DNA from: Arthrobacter sp. B1805
GTDB lineage: Bacteria; Actinomycetota; Actinomycetes; Actinomycetales; Micrococcaceae
NCBI RefSeq assembly: GCF_002929745.1
Contig: NZ_PJIQ01000004.1
Coordinates: forward strand, 124,001 to 188,000
Length of the DNA stretch: 64,000 nt
Direction of reading: 5' to 3'
The position numbers and the translations under genes were made by a program. The notes beneath the pieces were generated by a model. The model saw only the letters and a list, made by a program, of their open reading frames with translations. It searched no databases and was not told where the DNA came from. The first letter of the stretch is position 1; each line of letters begins with the position of its first letter. This document shows, in pieces, positions 8,592 through 16,695 of the stretch.

Positions 8592-9617
8592 ATGAGAATC
8601 CTCGTTACCGGTGGAAGCGGCTATATCGGCTCGCACACCGTCCTGACCCTCCTCGACCACGGCCATGACGTCGTCGTGGTCGACAATCTCCTGAACTCCA
8701 CGCGGACCTCGCTCGAGCGCGTCGCCGCTCTTGCCGGCCGCACCCCGACGTTCCACCAGGCGGACCTCCTCGACGAGCCACGCCTGCGGGCAATCTTCGC
8801 GGAGGAGCAGGTGGACGCCGTCATCCATTTCGCGGGACTTAAGGCAGTGGGCGAGTCGGTCGAGAAGCCGCTGTATTACTACCACAACAATGTGGGCGGC
8901 ACGTTGAACCTGCTGCGCGTGATGGATGACGCCGGCGTCCGAACCCTCGTCTTCAGCTCTTCCGCGACGGTGTACGGCGCTTCGGAGGAGGTGCCGCTGA
9001 CCGAGAAGCTACCGCTGGATGCCACCAACCCGTACGGACGCACCAAGGAGCAGATCGAGGACATCCTCTCCGATCTCGGAGCAGCGGACGGCCGCTGGAA
9101 CATCGCGCTGCTGCGGTACTTCAACCCGGTGGGCGCGCACGCCTCGGGCACGATCGGCGAGGACCCGACCGGTATCCCCAACAACCTCCTGCCCTTCGTG
9201 GCGCAGGTCGCGGTGGGCCGGCGCGAGAAGGTCTTGGTCTTCGGCAATGACTACCCGACCCCGGACGGCACGGGCGTCCGCGACTACATCCACGTCGTCG
9301 ATCTCGCCGAGGGTCACCTCGCCGCTCTCGACTACCTCGTGTCGCATGGCGGCGTGCACACCTGGAACCTGGGCACCGGGAACGGCTCCTCGGTCCTCGA
9401 GGTCCTCTCCGCGTTCTCCGCCGCCGTCGGCCGCGACATTCCCTACGAGTTCGCGCCCCGCCGTCCAGGAGATGCCGCGGTGAGTTACGCCGATCCGTCG
9501 TCGGCCCTCGCCGACCTCGGCTGGTCAGCGACACGCACTCTCGCCGAGATGTGCGAGGACCACTGGCGCTGGCAGAAGAACAACCCGCAGGGCTACGCGA
9601 AGGCTACCGGCGAGTAG
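8592..9617 (+). CDS. galE: UDP-glucose 4-epimerase
   Basis: This 341-residue short-chain dehydrogenase-type enzyme interconverts UDP-glucose and UDP-galactose using bound NAD. The Rossmann loop TGGSGYIGS is at residues 6-14. The catalytic Ser/Thr and Tyr-Lys pair is in FSSSATVYG and NPYGRTKEQIE. The substrate-binding RYFNPVGAH and GDGTGVRDYIHV-type (here TPDGTGVRDYIHV) motifs are also present. The gene stands alone and ends at a strong bidirectional terminator shared with gltA. It probably supplies UDP-galactose for cell-wall polymers. Confidence 0.95.
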   Translation: MRILVTGGSGYIGSHTVLTLLDHGHDVVVVDNLLNSTRTSLERVAALAGRTPTFHQADLLDEPRLRAIFAEEQVDAVIHFAGLKAVGESVEKPLYYYHNNVGGTLNLLRVMDDAGVRTLVFSSSATVYGASEEVPLTEKLPLDATNPYGRTKEQIEDILSDLGAADGRWNIALLRYFNPVGAHASGTIGEDPTGIPNNLLPFVAQVAVGRREKVLVFGNDYPTPDGTGVRDYIHVVDLAEGHLAALDYLVSHGGVHTWNLGTGNGSSVLEVLSAFSAAVGRDIPYEFAPRRPGDAAVSYADPSSALADLGWSATRTLAEMCEDHWRWQKNNPQGYAKATGE

Positions 9618-9688
9618 ACGCGCCGGCTCCCGGTAGGTAGCCGGTAGTCGGCGACCCCGCCGCCGTCACAGGCCTCCGCAGGTACGGA

Positions 9689-9722
9689 AAAGGCCGCCCA
9701 TCCGGCAGGATGGGCGGCCTTT
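9689..9722. terminator. Bidirectional terminator between galE and gltA
   Basis: AAAGGCCGCCCATCC (9689-9703) pairs perfectly with 9708-9722 around the loop GGCA. The A- and T-flanks serve both strands. Confidence 0.85.
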
Positions 9723-9745
9723 CGCGTTCAGACCCTCGACGGGGG

Positions 9746-11029
9746 TCAGTTCGCCGGGTAGTGGCGTTCTCCCTCGCCCGTGTACAACTGCCGCGGGCGG
9801 CCGATCTTGGTCTGCGGATCCTGCATCATCTCGCGCCACTGGGCGATCCACCCGGGCAGGCGGCCGATGGCGAAGAGGACGGTGAACATCTTCTCCGGGA
9901 ACCCCATGGCCTTGTAGATGAGGCCGGTGTAGAAGTCGACGTTCGGGTACAGCTTCCGCTCGATGAAGTAGTCGTCGGCGAGGGCCTTCTCCTCGAGCCG
10001 CATGGCGATGTCGAGGAGCTCGTCGTTCCCTCCGAGCTTCGAGAGGATGTCGTGTGCGGTCGCCTTGACGATCTTCGCGCGCGGATCGTAGTTCTTGTAG
10101 ACGCGGTGCCCGAAGCCCATGAGCTTCACGCCGTCTTCCTTCTTCTTGACCTTTTCCATGAAGTCCTCGGGCTGCATACCCTTGGCCTGGATGTCGCGGA
10201 GCATGTTCAGCACGGCCTCGTTCGCACCGCCGTGCAGCGGGCCGAAGAGCGCGTTGATACCGGCGGACACCGATGCGAACATGTTGGCGTTCGAGCTTCC
10301 GACAAGACGCACCGTCGACGTCGAGCAGTTCTGCTCGTGATCCGCGTGCAGGATGAGCAGCAGATCCAGCGCCTTCACCATCATGGGATCGAGGTCGTAG
10401 GGCTCGGCGGGCAACCCGAAGGAGAGCCGCAGGAAGTTCTCCACCAGGTTCATGGAGTTGTCCGGGTAGAGCATCGGCTGGCCAATGGACTTCTTGTGGG
10501 CGTAGGCCGCGATGACGGGGAGCTTCGCCATGAGGCGGAAGGTGGAGAGCTCCACCTGCTCGTCGTCGAACGGGTCCAGCGAGTCCTGGTAGAAGGTCGA
10601 CAGCGCGGAGACGGCGGAGGACAGCACGGGCATGGGGTGCGCGTCGCGCGGGAAACCGCCGAAGAAGCCCTTGAGCTCCTCGTGCAGGAGGGTGTGGCGC
10701 CGGATGCGGCCGTCGAACGCGCTCAGTTCCTCGGGCGTCGGCAGGTTGCCGTAGATGAGCAGGTAGGACACCTCGAGGAAGCTCGAGTTCTTGGCGAGCT
10801 CCTCGATGGGATACCCGCGATAGCGGAGGATACCGGCGTCACCGTCGATGTAGGTGATCGCGGACGTCGTGGCCGCCGTGTTCATGAAGCCGGGGTCGAA
10901 CGTGACCTGGCCCGTCTGCTTCAGCAGTTTCGACACGTCGTAGCCGTTGTTGCCTTCGACAGCGGGCACCAGCGGCAGGCTGAGTTCCCCGCCGTCATAG
11001 TGGAGGGAAGCAGCATTCTGCTCGGTCAT
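9746..11029 (-). CDS. gltA: Citrate synthase (type II)
   Basis: This 427-residue enzyme condenses acetyl-CoA and oxaloacetate into citrate, the entry step of the TCA cycle. Active-site regions are FGPLHGGANEAVLNML and GFGHRVYKNYDPRAKI with their catalytic histidines; the expected Asp lies further C-terminal. The length and the N-terminal beta domain (LPLVPAVEGNNGYDVSKLL) are typical of the hexameric, NADH-sensitive-type family. The ATG at 11029 is chosen because AAGGAGA stands 5-6 bp before it; upstream in-frame ATGs have none. The gene is separated from dapC by a 154-bp gap. Confidence 0.95.
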   Translation of the reverse strand: MTEQNAASLHYDGGELSLPLVPAVEGNNGYDVSKLLKQTGQVTFDPGFMNTAATTSAITYIDGDAGILRYRGYPIEELAKNSSFLEVSYLLIYGNLPTPEELSAFDGRIRRHTLLHEELKGFFGGFPRDAHPMPVLSSAVSALSTFYQDSLDPFDDEQVELSTFRLMAKLPVIAAYAHKKSIGQPMLYPDNSMNLVENFLRLSFGLPAEPYDLDPMMVKALDLLLILHADHEQNCSTSTVRLVGSSNANMFASVSAGINALFGPLHGGANEAVLNMLRDIQAKGMQPEDFMEKVKKKEDGVKLMGFGHRVYKNYDPRAKIVKATAHDILSKLGGNDELLDIAMRLEEKALADDYFIERKLYPNVDFYTGLIYKAMGFPEKMFTVLFAIGRLPGWIAQWREMMQDPQTKIGRPRQLYTGEGERHYPAN

Positions 11030-11183
11030 TGATTCTCCTTCAGGAGCCGGAGCGAGGTTGTCGCCACGAATCATCGCTGCGCAGGGGGACACGGGTCACT
11101 CCGGCGCTCGCACAGTCAGCAAGAACGCTACCGCCCACGGTGCCCTGATCACTAATCCTCCTGCCTTTCGCAGGAACCTGCGC

Positions 11184-12338
11184 TCAGCGCCTCGCGCCGT
11201 CGAGTCGGGCGACGGCGGCTTCTATCCTCTCGTCGCTGCCTGTCAGCGCAACACGGATGAAGCCCTCACCCGCGTCGCCGTAGAACGTGCCCGGCCCGGC
11301 GAGGATCCCGAGCCCGGCGAGCCACCCGATGGTGTCCCACGTCGGCCTGCCGTCGGACGCCCAGAGGTAGAGACCCGCCTCGGAACCACTGATCGTAAAG
11401 CCCGCGGCTTCCAGGGCCGGGATGAGCAGGGCACGACGACGGCGGTACAGGTCCTTCTGCTCCGCCACGTGCACATCGTCCCCGAGCGCCACACGCATCG
11501 CTTCCTGGACGGGGTAGGGAACGATCATGCCGGCGTGCTTGCGGGTGTTGACGAGATTTGCCACGATCTTCGGATCGCCGGCCGTGAAGGCCGCGCGGTA
11601 GCCCGCGAGGTTCGACTGCTTGCTCAGGGAGTACACGGCGAGCAGGAGGTCGTGGGTTCCACCGCACACTCTGGGGTCGAGCACACTGGGCACGGCTTCG
11701 CCGCCGTCCGCGGGGTCCCACCGACCCCACCCGAGTTCGCCGTAGCATTCGTCGGAGGCGACCACGGCGCCGAGGGAACGGGCATCGGCGACGATGGCGC
11801 GGAGGGCATCGACGCCGAGCACCTCGCCCGTCGGGTTGCCCGGCGAGTTGATCCACACGAGGCGCACGCGCGCGCGGAGGTCCGGAGGGAGGTCGGCCAG
11901 CGAATTGGCGGCGACCGGCGTCGCACCGGCGAGGTGAGCACCGATGTCGTAGGTCGGGTAGGCGACGGAGGGGCGGACGACGACGTCCCCCTCACCCAGC
12001 CCGAGCAGCAGGGGCAGCCACGCAACCAGTTCCTTCGACCCCACGGTGGGCAGGATGTCCTTCGGGTCCAGCCCGGGGACCCCCCTGCGTCGCGCGAACC
12101 AGGCGCTGATCGACTCGCGCAGCGCGGCCGTCCCGTGCGTGGTCGGGTACCCGTGGGCGTCGGCTGCGGAGGCCAGGGCCGACCTGATGAGCTGGGGTGT
12201 CGGATCGATCGGCGTGCCGATGGAGAGGTTGACCACGCCGTCGTCGTGCCGTGAGGCGATCTCCTGGTAGGGCGCCATCGCGTCCCACGGGTAATCGGGC
12301 AGATGCAGGCCGAACGCGGTCGGCTCCCCGTCCGCCAC
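11184..12338 (-). CDS. dapC: N-succinyldiaminopimelate aminotransferase
   Basis: This 384-residue fold-type I PLP aminotransferase is expected to convert N-succinyl-2-amino-6-ketopimelate to succinyl-diaminopimelate, between the DapD and DapE steps. Visible motifs are PTVGSKELVAWLP, NSPGNPTGE, SDECYGELGW and YSLSKQSNLAGYRAAF, whose Lys would bind PLP. The start is a GTG that shares one base with the fdxA stop (TAGTG), so the genes are translationally coupled. The fdxA-dapC pairing is a conserved actinobacterial arrangement and is the main reason to prefer DapC over a generic aminotransferase. Confidence 0.88.
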   Translation of the reverse strand: MADGEPTAFGLHLPDYPWDAMAPYQEIASRHDDGVVNLSIGTPIDPTPQLIRSALASAADAHGYPTTHGTAALRESISAWFARRRGVPGLDPKDILPTVGSKELVAWLPLLLGLGEGDVVVRPSVAYPTYDIGAHLAGATPVAANSLADLPPDLRARVRLVWINSPGNPTGEVLGVDALRAIVADARSLGAVVASDECYGELGWGRWDPADGGEAVPSVLDPRVCGGTHDLLLAVYSLSKQSNLAGYRAAFTAGDPKIVANLVNTRKHAGMIVPYPVQEAMRVALGDDVHVAEQKDLYRRRRALLIPALEAAGFTISGSEAGLYLWASDGRPTWDTIGWLAGLGILAGPGTFYGDAGEGFIRVALTGSDERIEAAVARLDGARR

Positions 12339-12664
12339 TAGGCGGGCTGGTTCTGGGGCGGCAGGGCGGCGATGATCGGGTGGTCGAACCCGGTGTTGCC
12401 GACCTTGGCCGCTCCGCCGGGTGAACCGAGGTCGTCGAAGAACTCCACGTTCGCCTTGTAGTACTCGGCCCACTGCTCCGGGGTGTCGTCCTCGTAGTAG
12501 ATCGCCTCGACGGGGCACACGGGCTCACACGCGCCGCAGTCCACGCATTCATCCGGGTGGATGTAGAGCGATCGCTCGCCCTCATAGATGCAGTCAACAG
12601 GGCACTCCTCGATACAGGCCTTGTCCTTGACATCCACGCATGGCTGCGCGATTACGTAGGTCAC
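12338..12664 (-). CDS. fdxA: Seven-iron type ferredoxin
   Basis: This 108-residue electron carrier has two Fe-S sites near the N-terminus. The pattern is CVDVKDKACIEECPVDCIYEG cut at its centre, then DECVDCGACEPVCPVEAI. This is the FdxA pattern, with one 3Fe-4S/4Fe-4S and one 4Fe-4S centre. It starts at a GTG preceded at some distance by AAGGAAAGG; the open frame upstream of it is not conserved-looking. It is the first gene of the fdxA-dapC pair. Confidence 0.92.
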   Translation of the reverse strand: MTYVIAQPCVDVKDKACIEECPVDCIYEGERSLYIHPDECVDCGACEPVCPVEAIYYEDDTPEQWAEYYKANVEFFDDLGSPGGAAKVGNTGFDHPIIAALPPQNQPA

Positions 12665-12796
12665 TTCCCACGCCTTTCCTTGTGACTGGGTCCGCTGCCG
12701 CACCCGCGGTGCGGTTTCCAGCTTAACGCAACGGCCCACCACGGCAGGACGACGGACCGCCGGCCGGCCACGGACCACGATCGGCGCGGATGGGCC

Positions 12797-12802
12797 TACC
12801 CT
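12797..12802 (+). promoter_or_regulatory. -10-like element of the SH3-domain gene (leaderless)
   Basis: TACCCT, then TGATGC, then the GTG at 12809. The promoter geometry of the parent gene appears preserved. Confidence 0.4.
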
Positions 12803-12808
12803 TGATGC

Positions 12809-13066
12809 GTGCAGACACCCGCCGCCCTCCTCGCATCGCTCCCCCTGATGACGAGGGTCGTCGTCCGCCGGCGCCTCGAGAACGGAGCGACCGACTCGCT
12901 CGGTGACCTCGTCTCGCTCGACGCGACCTCCTGTACCGTGCGCACCCGCAGGGGTGACGACGTCGTCCTGCTCGCCGACGTCCTCGCAGCGAAGCCCGTG
13001 CCGCCTGCTCCACCGCGACGGGCTCCACGAAGGCCTACGTCAGGTTCTGAGCCAGGAGACCAGTGA
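12809..13066 (+). pseudogene. N-terminal SH3-like domain of an Rv0428c-type acetyltransferase; GNAT domain missing
   Basis: The 85 residues contain TRVVVRRRL..GATDSLGDLVSLD and VRTRRGDDVVLLADVLAAKPVPP. This strongly resembles the N-terminal SH3-like domain found in Rv0428c-type histone-acetyltransferase-like GNAT proteins of about 300 residues. Here the frame ends soon after in a Pro/Arg-rich tail (PAPPRRAPRRP). The next 18 bp lead straight into a gene on the opposite strand, and no GNAT domain is found in any frame. I infer a 3' deletion leaving the first domain with its promoter. It could still make a small stand-alone protein, so a functional mini-gene remains possible. Confidence 0.6.
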
Positions 13067-13083
13067 CACGCAGGTGCAGCCGC

Positions 13084-13389
13084 TCAGTCGGTCGGCGCCT
13101 CCGATACAGGCGCCTCCCCTACACTGGCCTCCCCTATAGGGGCCTCCGCGTGACGCATGACGAGCGCCGCACCGATCAGGACGGCGGAGAAGAGCGGGAG
13201 CGCCGTCATCAGCGCCGAGTAGCCGGTAGTGACCATGGTGGCGACGGGCGCACTCTGCGCAGGATCGGACGACCCGACGTTGGCGAGAATCAGTGGCCAC
13301 GCCATCATGAGCACGACAGCCGCGACTCCCAGGCCGACCCCCCACCGGAACGTGCGTCTCCTCAGGCTCACTGCGTCGCTGCGGTCCAT
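13084..13389 (-). CDS. Small two-helix membrane protein with repeated acidic tail
   Basis: The 101-residue protein has two membrane helices (WGVGLGVAAVVLMMAWPLIL and ALMTALPLFSAVLIGAALVM) and a C-terminal tail of repeated five-residue units (EAPIG, EASVG, EAPVS, EAP). The tail is encoded by 15-bp imperfect tandem repeats at about 13086-13145. The start at 13389 has GGGGGA upstream; an ATG 27 bp earlier is the alternative. No family is recognised. Variation in repeat number between strains would be expected. Confidence 0.6.
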   Translation of the reverse strand: MDRSDAVSLRRRTFRWGVGLGVAAVVLMMAWPLILANVGSSDPAQSAPVATMVTTGYSALMTALPLFSAVLIGAALVMRHAEAPIGEASVGEAPVSEAPTD

Positions 13390-13554
13390 ACGATCCCCCG
13401 TTGATTCATCCGCCACTGGTCCATGCCTACCGAAGCACGATCGGCCCGGGAGGGCAACGCCTGGGAGCGGAACTTGCCTGGTCTGCCATGGACCCGTCCC
13501 GCAGCGAGACCCTTCAGTGATTGGGACCTGTCAATGGGGGAGGCCGTTTCCCCG

Positions 13555-13560
13555 TACAAT
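13555..13560 (+). promoter_or_regulatory. -10 element of the winged-helix regulator gene (leaderless)
   Basis: A near-consensus TACAAT is followed by CGACGG and the ATG at 13567. This fixes the start despite a longer upstream open frame. Confidence 0.55.
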
Positions 13561-13566
13561 CGACGG

Positions 13567-14061
13567 ATGGAAAGAGACGAGGACCTCCAGGCACGGAGCC
13601 GGGCGCTCAGCTCCCCCGTCAGGCTCCGCATCCTCCGACTGTGCCTCCACAAGCCGAGGACCAACAAGGAGATCGCGGGACTCCTCGACCTCAATCCGGC
13701 GACGGCACTGCACCACGTCCGCACCCTGCTGTCCACCGGGTTCCTCGCCGCCGAGGACGCCAGGACCGGTAACCGCGGCGCGAAGGAGATCCCCTACCGG
13801 GCAACGGGTCTCTCCTGGGGGAGCCGCATGCCCAACGCGGCTCCCGTCCTCGTGGAGACGTTCCTCCAGGAGATCGAAGGACTGCAGCCGTCCGAGATCG
13901 ACGTGTGGCGACTGGGAGTCAGGCTCAACGACGAGCACCGCGCAGAGATGATGGGGCGGATCCGGGAGGTCTTCGAGGACTACGTCCAGCGAGGGCCTGA
14001 CGACGACGGCACGGCCACCTCGATCATGCTGGCCCATCACCTCGACCGGACGGCCGACTGA
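13567..14061 (+). CDS. ArsR-type winged-helix transcriptional regulator
   Basis: This 164-residue DNA-binding protein has an N-terminal winged helix at about residues 8-80. It includes ALSSPVRLRILRLCLHKPRTN, then KEIAGLLDLNPATALHHVRTLLSTGFL, which holds the recognition helix, and a wing at GNRGAKEIPYRAT. No metal-binding ELCVCDL-type cysteine motif is present, so it is not a metal sensor of the ArsR kind. The C-terminal half is helical and probably dimerises or binds a ligand. It may control itself or the convergent membrane-protein gene; the target is unknown. Confidence 0.8.
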   Translation: MERDEDLQARSRALSSPVRLRILRLCLHKPRTNKEIAGLLDLNPATALHHVRTLLSTGFLAAEDARTGNRGAKEIPYRATGLSWGSRMPNAAPVLVETFLQEIEGLQPSEIDVWRLGVRLNDEHRAEMMGRIREVFEDYVQRGPDDDGTATSIMLAHHLDRTAD

Positions 14062-14071
14062 GGCCTCCCGG

Positions 14072-14557
14072 TCAGGGACGCCGCAGGGGGCGTAGCACGA
14101 CGGCGGCGAGCGCGACCGCCCCGAGCGTCACCACCAGGACGCCGAAGAGCCAGATGTTCCCTGCAAGGGCCAGGCCCGGCGCGGCTTCGGACGAGCCCGT
14201 GAGGATCAGCGTCTTCGACGACGTCGACAGCAGCGCCACCACACTGTAGGCGATCGCTCCGGCGACCGCCGCCAGAATGACGTTCCGCGCCCAGAGTCCG
14301 CACAACAGGAACAGGCACCCTGCAAGCACCAGCGCCGCGAGGGAACCGACCGGCAGCGCGGCTCCGCCCGCGTACAGCACGTGCCCGTGCAGGAGGGTGC
14401 CGAGCACCCCCGCAGCGATTCCCGCTCCGACGGCGGCCAGCACTGCGGCCAACCGCCGGGGTGGGGACGCACCCGCGTATCCCGCAGCCCTCCGGTCCGC
14501 AGACGACGAACGCCGACCCTTCCCCACTGGGAAGGTGCCGGCGTCGTCGTCTACCAC
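14072..14557 (-). CDS. Four-helix integral membrane protein, unknown
   Basis: After a polar N-terminus of about 33 residues, the 161-residue protein has four to five hydrophobic helices, for example LAAVLAAVGAGIAAGVLGTL, LAALVLAGCLFLLCGLWA, VILAAVAGAIAYSVVALL and WLFGVLVVTLGAVALAAVVL. It ends in a basic RPLRRP tail. It starts with GTG 13 bp after the typA stop on the same strand, so it is probably co-transcribed with typA. It resembles small DUF-type membrane proteins that accompany typA in related genera; the role is unknown. Confidence 0.7.
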   Translation of the reverse strand: MVDDDAGTFPVGKGRRSSSADRRAAGYAGASPPRRLAAVLAAVGAGIAAGVLGTLLHGHVLYAGGAALPVGSLAALVLAGCLFLLCGLWARNVILAAVAGAIAYSVVALLSTSSKTLILTGSSEAAPGLALAGNIWLFGVLVVTLGAVALAAVVLRPLRRP

Positions 14558-14570
14558 GTGCAGCTGGTCG

Positions 14571-16487
14571 TCAGGCGCGGGCGCGCGAACGCGATGCTCG
14601 CATGCGCTCGTTGGCGTCGAGGATGACCTTGCGGATACGGATGGACTCGGGCGTCACCTCGACGCACTCGTCCTCGCGGGCGAACTCGAGGGATTCCTCG
14701 AGCGTCAGGTTGCGCGGCGGGGTCAGGTTCTCGAAGGTGTCGGAAGAGGCCGCACGCATGTTGGTGAGCTTCTTCTCCTTCGTGATGTTGACCTCCATGT
14801 CGTCGGCGCGGGAGTTCTCGCCGACGATCATGCCCTCGTACACCTCGGAGGTGGGCTGGACGAAGAACGAGCCGCGCTCCTGCAGGTTGATCATGGCGAA
14901 CGGCGTGACGACGCCGGCGCGGTCGGCGATCATCGAACCGTTGGTGCGGTACTCGATGTCACCGGCCCACGGCTCGTAGCCCTCGGAGATCGACGCAGCG
15001 ATACCGGCACCCCTGGTGTCGGTCAGGAAGCGGGTACGGAAGCCGATCAGGCCACGGGCGGGAACGATGAACTCCATGCGGACCCAGCCGGTGCCGTGGT
15101 TCGCCATGTTGGTCATGCGGCCCTTGCGTGCGGCCATGAGCTGGGTGACGCCGCCGAGGTACTCCTCGGGCACGTCGATGGTCATGTGCTCCATCGGCTC
15201 GTGGATCTTGCCGTCGATGGTCTTGGTGACCACCTGCGGCTTGCCGACCGTGAGCTCGAAGCCTTCGCGGCGCATCTGCTCGACAAGGATGGCGAGGGCG
15301 AGCTCACCACGGCCCTGGACCTCCCAGGCGTCGGGACGCGCGGTGGGCAGGACACGGAGCGAGACGTTGCCGATGAGCTCCTTGTCGAGGCGGTCCTTGA
15401 CCTGGCGGGCCGTGACCTTGGCACCCTTGACCTTGCCTGCGAGCGGCGAGGTGTTGATACCGATGGTCACGGAGATCGCGGGATCGTCGACGGTGATGAG
15501 CGGCAGCGGCTGGGGGTTGTCGACATCGGTGAGCGTCTCGCCGATGGTGATGCCCTCGATACCGGCGACGGCGACGATCTCGCCGGGTCCGGCGGACTCG
15601 GTGGGAACACGGTCGAGCGCCTTGGTGGCGAGGAGCTCGGTGATCTTCACGGACTTCAGTTCGCCGTTCTGGCGGGCCCAGGCGACGGTCTGTCCCTTAC
15701 GGAGGGTTCCGTTGAAGATGCGGAGCAGTGCGAGGCGGCCGAGGAACGGCGAGGCGTCGAGGTTGGTGACGTGCGCCTGCAGAACACCCTCGGGGTTGTA
15801 CCGGGGCGCGGGGATGTGCTCGATGATCGTCTGGAACAGCGGCTCGAGGTTGTCGTTCGCGGGCACGGTGCCGTCCGCGGGCTGCTCGAGCGACGCGGCA
15901 CCGGCGCGGGCCGCGGCGTAGACCACGGGCACGTTGAGGATCGCGTCGAGATCGAGGTCGGGAACCTCGTCCGCGAGGTCCGAGGCGAGTCCGAGGAGGA
16001 GGTCCATCGATTCGCTGACGACTTCCTCGATGCGGGAGTCGGGACGGTCGGTCTTGTTGACCAGCAGCACCACGGGGAGCTTGGCCGCGAGGGCCTTGCG
16101 CAGCACGAATCGGGTCTGGGGCAGCGGACCCTCGGACGCGTCGACGAGGAGGACGACGCCGTCGACCATGGACAGTCCGCGCTCCACCTCGCCGCCGAAG
16201 TCCGCGTGGCCCGGGGTGTCGATGACGTTGATGGTGATGGTCTCGCCATTAGCCGAGGGGCCGTCGTAGAACACCGTGGTGTTCTTCGCGAGGATGGTGA
16301 TGCCCTTCTCCCGCTCGAGGTCGCCGGAGTCCATCACGCGGTCGGCGACGTCGCCGTGCGCCGCGAACGAGTTGGTCTGCTTCAGCATGGCGTCGACCAG
16401 GGTGGTTTTTCCGTGGTCAACGTGAGCCACGATGGCTACGTTGCGGAGATCGCTGCGGACAGCGGTGTTGCCTGTGGTTTCAGACAT
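14571..16487 (-). CDS. typA: Translational GTPase TypA/BipA
   Basis: This 638-residue ribosome-associated GTPase, related to EF-G and LepA, helps ribosome function under stress and in the cold. The G domain shows AHVDHGKTTLVDAML (G1), the G3 motif DTPGHADFGGEVERGL and NKTDRPDSR (G4). EF-G-like domains and the TypA-specific C-terminal domain follow. The start at MSETTGN is chosen by homology to other family members; the first 19 residues of the longer frame are unlikely. A promoter with -10 at 16556-16561 lies about 70 bp upstream. Confidence 0.95.
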   Translation of the reverse strand: MSETTGNTAVRSDLRNVAIVAHVDHGKTTLVDAMLKQTNSFAAHGDVADRVMDSGDLEREKGITILAKNTTVFYDGPSANGETITINVIDTPGHADFGGEVERGLSMVDGVVLLVDASEGPLPQTRFVLRKALAAKLPVVLLVNKTDRPDSRIEEVVSESMDLLLGLASDLADEVPDLDLDAILNVPVVYAAARAGAASLEQPADGTVPANDNLEPLFQTIIEHIPAPRYNPEGVLQAHVTNLDASPFLGRLALLRIFNGTLRKGQTVAWARQNGELKSVKITELLATKALDRVPTESAGPGEIVAVAGIEGITIGETLTDVDNPQPLPLITVDDPAISVTIGINTSPLAGKVKGAKVTARQVKDRLDKELIGNVSLRVLPTARPDAWEVQGRGELALAILVEQMRREGFELTVGKPQVVTKTIDGKIHEPMEHMTIDVPEEYLGGVTQLMAARKGRMTNMANHGTGWVRMEFIVPARGLIGFRTRFLTDTRGAGIAASISEGYEPWAGDIEYRTNGSMIADRAGVVTPFAMINLQERGSFFVQPTSEVYEGMIVGENSRADDMEVNITKEKKLTNMRAASSDTFENLTPPRNLTLEESLEFAREDECVEVTPESIRIRKVILDANERMRASRSRARA

Positions 16488-16555
16488 GCGTAATGACTCA
16501 ATTCGGTATCTACTGCGGGGAAAGTGGCGGCGGCTGCACTGCACGCCCTCTCACC

Positions 16556-16585
16556 AGTCTAGGTGCTGGACAAAAACAGACCTAA
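16556..16585 (-). promoter_or_regulatory. Candidate sigma-A promoter of typA
   Basis: On the minus strand TTAGGT (16580-16585) and TAGACT (16556-16561) are separated by 18 bp. This would give a 5' leader of roughly 60 bases for typA. Confidence 0.4.
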
Positions 16586-16628
16586 TGCGCGCTGTCAGCG
16601 GTGGTCCGAATCAGCGGTGGGCGCACAA

Positions 16629-16659
16629 CGACGGCCCTCCGTAGGGAGGACCGCCGTCG
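16629..16659 (-). terminator. Hairpin ending the first Opp operon
   Basis: CGACGGCCCTCC (16629-16640) pairs with GGGAGG (16644-16649) and, after a 4-base bulge, with CCGTCG (16654-16659). It lies 37 bp after the stop of the double-ATPase gene and before the typA promoter. Confidence 0.55.
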
Positions 16660-16695
16660 TCGCTGTGTCATCACCGTCCGGTGCAGGGCGGCGTG

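Noticed and set aside
9710-11032. A 440-codon plus-strand open frame opposite gltA
   Set aside because: It is antisense to citrate synthase, has biased composition and no start signal or family.
14277-16493. A 738-codon plus-strand open frame opposite typA
   Set aside because: It is exactly antisense to the strongly supported typA gene. The predicted protein is a His/Asp/Gly/Leu-rich product typical of antisense high-GC frames with no recognisable domain.
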